This document shows, piece by piece, positions 18,201 through 21,843 of a stretch of DNA of 25,329 bases (positions are counted from its first letter, which is position 1; each line of letters starts with the position of its first letter). The notes beneath the pieces were generated by a model. The model was given only the letters and a program-made list of their open reading frames with translations, was not told the origin of the DNA and made no database searches. The position numbers and the translations under genes were made by a program. Source of the DNA: Rodentolepis nana (lineage: Eukaryota > Platyhelminthes > Cestoda > Cyclophyllidea > Hymenolepididae); NCBI GenBank assembly GCA_900617975.1, contig UZAE01013202.1, forward strand, positions 1 through 25,329, in the 5' to 3' direction.

Positions 18201-21040
18201 CGATCAATTCGTTACAAGCAAGTCTATTAGAGTAAATGACTAATTATTAAAGTATCAAAAGCAGATTTCAAAATGGTAGAAATGGAAACCATGAAAATTC
18301 AACCTACTTTGAGAACGCCCATTAGTTCAAATTGATTCATCATAAACCAACTGTTAACAAATGTGATCACATCTATAAAATATCATCAACGCTATTCTTC
18401 CAACATAATATTAATTGACAAGTAATACATGCGCACACAAGAGAGCGGGAGATATTTACGATCCCCATCAACGAATTTCATAGTGCGAAGAAAACACAAA
18501 AATAAGAGAGATAAAAGAATTTCGTGGAAAAAAAGAGATAGAAAAACTTAAACAGTACAATTCTTCGCACTTAGCGAGCCAAAAGGGAAGTCGAAATCGT
18601 GCTACATTTACTAAAAGCATGGAATCTAACCACTTTTGCGATATAGGGTAAAGGTGGCTTTAGCAGGGTTATTTTGCCGTCAAGTGAATACTACTTGCGC
18701 ATCTTGATTATTGAAGCAACAGGAACAATCATACAGACAGTTTACTTGGAGCACCCCCCCCCCCCCCACTTGAAGAGAACTGAAATGGATAACTTAAGGT
18801 GGCAGTGAAGGAGGTTACTTCGTTTATGGGAGAAAAGGAGTAATAAGAGAGGGAGAGGTGTCGCTATTCTTCACCACCTTTAAGCACGATCAATTTCGTG
18901 TTTACGCTTTCTTTTCATAACAGACGGATTAAAACAAATCCAATGAAATTCGTGATAACCAAAAACGGAGTAAAGTTGCTTTCGGAACAGAATATGGCTA
19001 ATGTAATCGTCTTCAAATCGTTTCCAATAACGCCCTCAAATAGCCAAGACCAAAGAGGCACTAATTGCTGGTCATAATCCTTTAAAACTGAAGTCTTAGT
19101 TCTGCGACAAAGTGTAACAAGATACTGCATTGAAACTCCAGATAGTAGGATATATGATAAAGAAGGTGACCCAATCCTTCAATGGCCACATACAAAATAT
19201 AAAAACTTAAGCAAAAAATAAACTCTGTGCTCTACGAGGAGAATTAACATCCCCATAGTAAGACGAATAGTGAAGTTAATTATCCTCCCTTTCAGCATAA
19301 GAGGGATATGAGCTGTCATGCACTAAGACTAGCAAAGACTAAGAATCACATGAATAGAAGAGGATTGATTGGCGCACACAGTGAGTCAGAAAACTAGAGC
19401 ACAGAAAAAGAGAAGGCAAGTCTCTGTGTATGTGGCCACATTACGTATTATGATAAGGGATTAAGTTAATAATAGAAGATTTAAATTGATGAGAAGTGAA
19501 AAAGAGGGTACAAAATTGCAACCATTTCACTTATTTGACGCATTAATACTGCTATATAAGATAAAATGACAAGATAAAACCGATCGATTCTTAACAGCAT
19601 GTGATAATGCCTTTAAAATGCACTAGATAAACGAAAAATAATATAGAAAATAAAACAGTGATTCAAGAAGGAAAAAATAAGTGTATGATTCAACTAATGG
19701 AGATTGCTTTTATGGAACATTTCCAATAACAGGCTATTATGGGAAAAACAAAGGCAAACAATAAAAATCACACGAATAAGCAAAGGAGTACTCACATCAC
19801 AATATACTAGAAGCAAAAGCAGTCGGAATAGGTACTAGTCAAAAATAAAACTTTAAATATGACTCAGAGATCAATCGTAAGTAGGCCTCCTTAGTAAAAT
19901 AGGTACAAAACTAAATGAATTCACTATTTTTCGCAAAATGAAGTTTGAGAGATTTTTCATCTAAACTACTAGTTAAAGACGGGTAGATATAAAAATAATT
20001 AGTAGGAAAAATAGGCGCTCAAATTGCTGACAAAGAAAAACAACCAGGAAGAGAGATTCGTGAATGGCTTTGGTTGTGGGAACAAGCGTACCAAAAGAAC
20101 GAAGGGAAGATGATAAAAAAAACAGAAATTCCTAACGACTTACTTCCTAACAACATTTGATTTTGATTGTAATCCACCGATGATAATGGGTAGAACACGG
20201 GATGCAAAGGTATGCTAAAAATAAGAAAAGTCAGGTGAAAATGAAAGTGATGGAGGTGCGTAATAAGAAATCTAGAAGTAAAACTTGCTCGAATTATAAT
20301 GCTGATGGCAGTTATTGCGCTAGTAGACATGATTTTCGCACTGTTGAGAATAAGATTAAGAAGAGGTTGCATAATAACCTCTGCAAAATGGTCGAATTTG
20401 CCGCCAATTTCTTGGGATAGATATCTGATAGGAAGAAACACAGTCGCCATAGGATTTATTTCATAATAAATGTAAAAACGGGATAAATAAAAACAACATA
20501 CGCAACAGTTATGCAAGCTTCTCTGACAACTTGCGATCGAAGATCTTGAATACAGGAGAGAACCGGGGCTTCAACAGTGCGGAGGAGGGCTGGGAAATCA
20601 TCCATCTGATGGCCACCACTGGCAACTACGTTGCGCAAATCTTTAAGCTGAAAATAAAATCAATATGTTATTTCTCGCATCATTAAAATGAAAGAATAGG
20701 AAAGATAGACTCGACTTACTCCATTTACACGTCGCTCCCAGTCTTCTGAATGAGCGGAGACTGAATCCTTAATTTTAGTCATATATTCTGAGAGATCGCG
20801 AGAAGAGTATATCTAAAAGGGATTAGGTATTAATGAGATAAAGTTTGTTAACATACAGGAAGAGAGGAAACAGTCGAAAAGGAATGCCGAAATCCTTCCT
20901 CATCAATTGCACCGGTATCTAAAGAAAATAAATTTATTAAATAAAAAACAACCAATTGTAAAAACTGAAAAGTATAAATTGAACGCACTTGCTGATTTAG
21001 CACCTAGCCGGCGCAAAGTATTTGACCCATTAACACTCAT
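126..21040 (-). CDS. CLASP: CLIP-associating protein (CLASP/Orbit/MAST), 3'-partial, 23 exons
   Basis: CLASPs bind microtubule plus ends and lattice, suppress catastrophe, promote rescue, and act at kinetochores, the cell cortex and Golgi. The spliced minus-strand reading frame (1035 codons, no stop) follows vertebrate CLASP1/2 in order. TOG domain 1 is at about residues 22-265 and contains DLRSQVVREACITVA and GGKFDHFAE. A basic Ser/Thr linker spans about 266-524. TOG domain 2 is at about 525-770 (SPTLKVKG, ITWSTEPKSADVRR). A Pro/Gln spacer covers about 778-930. The start of the C-terminal CLIP-binding domain (ELSNYNDR, RALALRVLQEL) is at 930-1035. The family's remaining C-terminal part, roughly 170 residues, lies beyond the left edge. 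The start resembles short CLASP isoforms that lack the N-terminal TOG1. Phases match at all 22 internal junctions, which strongly supports the model. The exact start codon and any alternative first exons are unproven. Confidence 0.93.
255..984 (-). other. CLASP intron 22, 730 nt
   Basis: On the opposite strand, 330-607 holds two overlapping open stretches (see findings). The rest shows nothing recognisable. Confidence 0.75.
985..1111 (-). CDS. CLASP: CLASP coding exon 22: C-terminal domain
   Basis: Residues 950-992. YEQRKACMLKLIKLLRDGTI and TWEEHSKPTLLILLESLSD match EERKIALYELMKLTQEESF and VWDEHFKTILLLLLETLGD. Acceptor TTTACACAG, donor GTAAGT, ends phase 0. Confidence 0.95.
1192..1252 (-). 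CDS. CLASP: CLASP coding exon 21: C-terminal domain start
   Basis: Residues 930-950. EDAITEILQELSNYNDR matches SDLVAELLKELSNHNER, the first helix of the C-terminal TOG-like domain that binds CLIP-170, CENP-E and cortical partners. Acceptor TTCTTCTAG, donor GTGAAT, ends phase 2. Confidence 0.92.
1415..1438. repeat. G-rich homopolymer tract with one unresolved base
   Basis: G11, N at 1426, GGAC, then G8. The N and neighbouring length are likely assembly uncertainty. Confidence 0.9.
1689..1702. repeat. (GT)7 microsatellite
   Basis: Perfect GT dinucleotide run inside CLASP intron 20. Confidence 0.9.
1772..1831 (-). CDS. CLASP: CLASP coding exon 20
   Basis: Residues 910-930 (LYPKLKKPVIGYQTLKKIR), 60 nt, phase 1 on both sides. 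Strongly basic and without a clear vertebrate match; it is supported by splice sites (CATATGCAG, GTAAGC) and phase. A cassette exon is possible. Confidence 0.72.
1959..2019 (-). CDS. CLASP: CLASP coding exon 19: polyQ
   Basis: Residues 890-910 (PQPQ, then a six-Gln run ending QQPPSLFSGMTND). Only one of three frames lacks a stop, and it is the one demanded by exon 18. Acceptor CCCCACAG, donor GTAAGT, phase 1. Confidence 0.8.
2020..2996 (-). other. CLASP intron 18, 977 nt
   Basis: AT-rich unique-looking sequence. I see no exon, repeat or RNA gene. Confidence 0.7.
2997..3330 (-). CDS. CLASP: CLASP coding exon 18: Pro-rich spacer
   Basis: Residues 778-889, the largest exon. It is low in predicted fold and rich in Pro, Gly, Ser and Asn, with a five-proline run ending in PPPY (842-845), a WW-domain PPxY consensus. 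It lacks clear similarity to vertebrate CLASP, which has a differently composed spacer here. Acceptor ATTACCATCAG; donor GTAAAA is the phase-0 choice required by exon 19. Confidence 0.85.
3331..5152 (-). other. CLASP intron 17, 1822 nt
   Basis: Holds the weak cassette-exon candidate at 4253-4309, an AT run at 5089-5100 and a GA-rich stretch near 4485-4516. A 99-codon plus-strand open stretch at 3386-3685 has no recognisable similarity. Confidence 0.7.
4253..4309 (-). other. Weak candidate cassette exon in CLASP intron 17
   Basis: An open 57 nt stretch (FQRSYSMRQPASPKWTLTK) sits behind acceptor CATTCAACAG. It would enter and leave in phase 2, matching this intron, but its donor GTCATT is poor. 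Direct splicing of exon 17 to 18 also works, so this can only be an optional exon. Confidence 0.2.
5153..5355 (-). CDS. CLASP: CLASP coding exon 17: TOG 2 end
   Basis: Residues 711-778. IKLSHLNPAAFSSMVQMMPK and TTQDQAAKLLKTY match SLFELNTPEFTMLLGALPK and TFQDGATKLLHNH. After the TOG fold comes T-A-S-R-L-P-K, an [ST]x[IL]P-like element. Acceptor CTTTTAG, donor GTAAGT, ends phase 2. Confidence 0.94.
5356..6632 (-). other. CLASP intron 16, 1277 nt
   Basis: AT-rich with a GGA-repeat stretch near 6021-6050. Nothing else recognised. Confidence 0.7.
6021..6050. repeat. GGA-rich imperfect repeat
   Basis: GGAGGAGGG and GGAGGAGGAGGAGG separated by AATTAA; CLASP intron 16. Confidence 0.8.
6633..6858 (-). 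CDS. CLASP: CLASP coding exon 16: TOG 2
   Basis: Residues 635-710. HFPLNLLFACCCRFIIDD followed by SPTLKVKG matches SFPNDLQFNILMRFTVDQ followed by TPSLKVKV. The exon closes with IITWSTEPKSADVRR, nearly identical to VITWTTEPKSSDVRK. The CCC triplet at the helix core is unusual. Acceptor TTTCTTTCAG, donor GTGAGT, phase 0. Confidence 0.95.
6859..8455 (-). other. CLASP intron 15, 1597 nt
   Basis: AT-rich, stop-dense, no recognisable element on either strand. Confidence 0.7.
8456..8683 (-). CDS. CLASP: CLASP coding exon 15: TOG 2
   Basis: Residues 559-635. SSSKVITPFMETLQLFIKGY corresponds to GKVFSMFLETLVDFIQVHK. HEWIYIAMVRLFNRQG and QKSISDTLAVIR follow the family's DWLFVLLTQLLKK and VQKALDVTR. 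Acceptor TTTCAG, donor GTAGGT, ends phase 2. Confidence 0.95.
8684..9507 (-). other. CLASP intron 14, 824 nt
   Basis: No feature recognised beyond the splice sites. Confidence 0.7.
9508..9611 (-). CDS. CLASP: CLASP coding exon 14: TOG 2 start
   Basis: Residues 525-559. GIGDIIKLLSSSQWSEKKDG and LLNLKEYLRSGQTL match the VAEVLNRCASSNWSERKEGLLGLQNLL helix pair. Acceptor GTTTTAG, donor GTATGT, ends phase 2. Confidence 0.94.
9612..9921 (-). other. CLASP intron 13, 310 nt
   Basis: Short AT run near 9820-9830; otherwise featureless. Confidence 0.7.
9922..10050 (-). CDS. CLASP: CLASP coding exon 13: linker before TOG 2
   Basis: Residues 482-524. RRQYESDDNASETSSLCSER matches the RRRYES...SDASSACSERS signature of vertebrate CLASP, and PVYRRNHMRPIA corresponds to IPTYMRQTED. 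Acceptor GGTTTTAG, donor GTAAGC, phase 0 on both sides. Confidence 0.93.
10653..10682. repeat. Purine tract ending in G13
   Basis: GAGGGAAGGAGGAGGA then 13 Gs. Confidence 0.9.
10886..10897. repeat. C12 homopolymer
   Basis: Twelve Cs, complementary to the G13 tract about 200 bases away. Confidence 0.9.
11003..11040 (-). CDS. CLASP: CLASP coding exon 12: small linker exon
   Basis: Residues 469-481 (SLTSMSDAGFSQ after a split Pro), 38 nt, enters phase 1 and ends phase 0. Its asymmetric phase is needed to join exon 11 to exon 13, which is the main support. Acceptor TTTTAG, donor GTGAGA. Confidence 0.83.
11048..11070. repeat. AG-rich microsatellite in CLASP intron 11
   Basis: Imperfect (AG)n with two GGG interruptions. 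In the transcript it is a CU-rich tract inside a 107 nt intron and may serve as an extended polypyrimidine tract. Confidence 0.85.
11148..11426 (-). CDS. CLASP: CLASP coding exon 11: SR-rich linker
   Basis: Residues 376-468. It holds ASRETSPLRTPS and GASREASPSS, the SREASP-type repeats of CLASP linkers that in vertebrates are CDK/GSK3 targets, plus basic stretches (NRRKPLGYG, RAPRKISRSG). Acceptor TTATTAG, donor GTGAGT. No SxIP motif is visible here. Confidence 0.93.
12121..12132 (-). other. Candidate 12 nt micro-exon B in CLASP intron 10
   Basis: ATAATGTTAAAG has acceptor TTACCGTTTTAG and donor GTTGGT (weak). Same length and phase as micro-exon A, with 8 of 12 bases identical. Inclusion would insert H-N-V-K in place of Q-D-V-E, changing the charge from acidic to basic. 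Confidence 0.35.
12287..12298 (-). other. Candidate 12 nt micro-exon A in CLASP intron 10
   Basis: AGGACGTTGAAG is preceded by a strong polypyrimidine acceptor (CTTGTTTTTTTTAG) and followed by GTTTGT. It is phase 1 on both sides; inclusion would insert Q-D-V-E before the Ala that opens exon 11. It has a homologous neighbour at 12121-12132. No expression evidence is available. Confidence 0.4.
12421..12439. repeat. (AACG)n tetranucleotide repeat
   Basis: Nearly five perfect AACG units. Confidence 0.9.
12452..12470. repeat. (AC)n microsatellite
   Basis: Perfect AC run just downstream of the AACG repeat and near the exon 10 donor. Confidence 0.9.
12514..12573 (-). CDS. CLASP: CLASP coding exon 10: acidic linker exon
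   Basis: Residues 356-375 (TDKTSYEYGDHTEDGDDTP), 60 nt, phase 1 on both sides. It is acidic amid a basic linker and resembles the TSDKLDGTASEDG stretch of CLASP. Acceptor CACTCCAG, donor GTAGGT. The symmetric phase makes it a possible cassette exon. Confidence 0.8.
12574..13623 (-). other. CLASP intron 9, 1050 nt
   Basis: AT-rich, no recognisable feature. Confidence 0.7.
13624..13701 (-). CDS. CLASP: CLASP coding exon 9: linker
   Basis: Residues 330-355. GEARSRMGAGKVSMSQ resembles the RSRTKMVSQSQ segment of vertebrate CLASP linkers. Acceptor CTTTCAG, donor GTAAGC, phase 1 on both sides, so the exon could be skipped without a frameshift. Confidence 0.87.
13702..15239 (-). other. CLASP intron 8, 1538 nt
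   Basis: Contains a TA microsatellite near its 5' end. An 80-codon open stretch at 14452-14694 has no usable splice phase and no similarity. Confidence 0.7.
15162..15181. repeat. (AT)n microsatellite
   Basis: Perfect AT run in CLASP intron 8, about 60 nt from the exon 8 donor. Confidence 0.9.
15240..15529 (-). CDS. CLASP: CLASP coding exon 8: TOG end and linker start
   Basis: Residues 233-329. AFKTFAEKFPDQVEPVLRNM ends the TOG fold (family: YMGLRNHFPGEAETLYNSL). A Ser/Thr/Gly-rich segment with clustered Arg follows (TARRPTVTG), typical of the disordered microtubule-binding linker. Donor GTAAGT, phase 1. Confidence 0.93.
15530..17601 (-). other. CLASP intron 7, 2072 nt
   Basis: AT-rich, stop-dense. 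No exon, RNA gene or repeat recognised. Confidence 0.7.
17602..17739 (-). CDS. CLASP: CLASP coding exon 7
   Basis: Residues 187-233. VLERHMGIIQEALRKGVADA and DQDARSATRK match SLERHAAVLVETIKKGIHDA and DAEARVEARK, the last helices of the first TOG. Acceptor CTTGTAG, donor GTAAGT, phase 2. Confidence 0.94.
17740..20143 (-). other. CLASP intron 6, 2404 nt (longest)
   Basis: Marks the switch from short to long introns. It contains a C14 run at 18754-18767 and a 71-codon minus-strand open stretch (18915-19130) with no recognisable similarity. Confidence 0.7.
18754..18767. repeat. C14 homopolymer
   Basis: Fourteen Cs in CLASP intron 6; a G14 run in the transcript. Confidence 0.9.
20144..20214 (-). 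CDS. CLASP: CLASP coding exon 6
   Basis: Residues 164-187 (HTFASRVLPIIIGG...SKSNVVR) match HTHVPRLIPLITSN...SKSVAVR. Acceptor TTTTTAG, donor GTAAGT, ends phase 2. It is followed by the first long intron (2404 nt). Confidence 0.92.
20215..20288 (-). other. CLASP intron 5, 74 nt, GC-AG
   Basis: CGA/GCAAGT donor and TTTTTAG acceptor. IIR/HT is contiguous in vertebrate CLASP, fixing the junction. A GT four bases downstream would shift the frame. Confidence 0.85.
20289..20424 (-). CDS. CLASP: CLASP coding exon 5 (GC donor)
   Basis: Residues 118-163. GGKFDHFAE and LNSAKIMSTSA match GNKFDHGAE and PNSAKVMATSG of vertebrate CLASP. The exon must end after CGA to keep frame with exon 6, so the donor is GCAAGT, not GT. 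Confidence 0.93.
20502..20647 (-). CDS. CLASP: CLASP coding exon 4
   Basis: Residues 70-118. It contains DLRSQVVREACITV, which is nearly identical to the most conserved segment of the CLASP TOG domain. Acceptor TTTTCAG, donor GTATGT, ends phase 2. Confidence 0.95.
20720..20812 (-). CDS. CLASP: CLASP coding exon 3
   Basis: Residues 39-69, 31 codons in phase 0. IYSSRDLSEYMTKIKD and the DWERRVN motif correspond to IYSSRELEETLNKI and DWDQRANA at the first HEAT helices of the CLASP TOG domain. Donor GTAAGT. Confidence 0.93.
20857..20918 (-). CDS. CLASP: CLASP coding exon 2
   Basis: Residues 18-38 (TGAIDEEGFRHSFSTVSSLP) match the acidic DEDDF-type lead-in of CLASP TOG2. Acceptor TTCTTTAG, donor GTATGT, ends phase 0. 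The following intron is only 44 nt. Confidence 0.88.
20989..21040 (-). CDS. CLASP: CLASP coding exon 1 (start)
   Basis: Starts ATG AGT GTT (MSVNGSNTLRRLGAKSA), residues 1-17, and ends in phase 1 before donor GTGCGT. It is basic and Ser-rich, like the short leader of TOG1-less CLASP isoforms. An in-frame ATG also lies 36 nt upstream (21074-21076), but a splice-acceptor-like TTTTCAG falls between the two, so I prefer the inner ATG. Confidence 0.75.
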
Positions 21041-21060
21041 TTTAAAACTTTGCTTCGATT

Positions 21061-21072
21061 CTGAAAAGTAAA
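21061..21072 (-). promoter_or_regulatory. Acceptor-like site upstream of CLASP start
   Basis: On the minus strand TTTACTTTTCAG lies 20 nt before the ATG. It could end a 5' UTR intron or be a spliced-leader trans-splicing acceptor, as known in flatworms. Confidence 0.4.
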
Positions 21073-21660
21073 TCATGCGAATATTGGCAGGAAATCAAAA
21101 CAATATAAAGGGATAAATTTTAATGAAAGAAAGTGGGAGGAAATAAAAATAACAAACTCTACATGGCTTATTTAGATATTTTCACAAAAAATAAAAAAAT
21201 CGAAAAGAAAAATAGTTGTTAAATTTTCAAGGTAAAATAATTAATAATGCGAGAAAAACAGAAGCCAAATAAAATAAACGATTTACATGAAAATAGATAA
21301 ATGTACCTGATTTTCGAGATGGAGCGCAAAAATTAATCTGGGTTCATGTATTCAAACAATATCACAAATGAGAGATATCCTCAATAGTTAACAACCCTTA
21401 ACTATACTTTTGTCAATGTAAAAATTTAACTTGATTGGAAAACGTATTTTCAAACGATTTTTTCTCGAACGTTTTATATTTAATGACCAAATCCAAGGCA
21501 ACATTAAGTATTCACATAGTGCACTGAATTTTCTTGATCGTTATTAAAGCTAATATTTAGTGGAATTTAAGTATATATTTGAGAATACTGTTTTTAATGC
21601 AGCAAATAATTTTCATTAGAATTTTGATGTTAACCTTGAGCTAGCCCTAGGATTTAATTG

Positions 21661-21670
21661 CGGCTCTCAG
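21661..21670 (+). promoter_or_regulatory. Acceptor-like site upstream of NDUFAF7 start
   Basis: CGGCTCTCAG ends 8 nt before the ATG. It may be a cis or spliced-leader trans-splice acceptor. The tract is short, so support is modest. Confidence 0.3.
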
Positions 21671-21678
21671 CATTGCCA

Positions 21679-21843
21679 ATGCTTCGTTCTGTTCGATATT
21701 GCCTTCGTCTTCAAAAATGTTATTATAGTGTAAACCCCTCAAATGAAGAGGACCTAAACAGTATTATATGTCGTCAAATACGCTCCGCCGGCCCAATCTC
21801 GGTTTCTGAGTACATGAAACTTAGTTTACATCACCCCATCCAT
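21679..21843 (+). CDS. NDUFAF7: NDUFAF7 exon 1 (start, presequence)
   Basis: Residues 1-55: Arg-rich leader MLRSVRYCLRLQKCYYS, then IRSAGPISVSEYMKLSLHHP matching IKSTGPITVAEYMKEVLTNP of human. Donor GTTCGT, phase 0. Confidence 0.92.

Larger units (their letters stand above)
21041..21678. promoter_or_regulatory. Shared head-to-head promoter interval of CLASP and NDUFAF7
   Basis: 638 AT-rich bases separate the two start codons, so both promoters and 5' UTRs must lie here unless distant non-coding first exons exist. I see no convincing TATA box or CpG-rich core. Acceptor-like AGs lie next to both starts and are listed separately. Confidence 0.6.

Noticed and set aside
18915..19130. 71-codon minus-strand open stretch in CLASP intron 6
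   Set aside because: It looks protein-like (CRRTKTSVLKDYDQQLVPLW), but exon 6 joins exon 7 directly with correct phase and family continuity, and I recognise no family.
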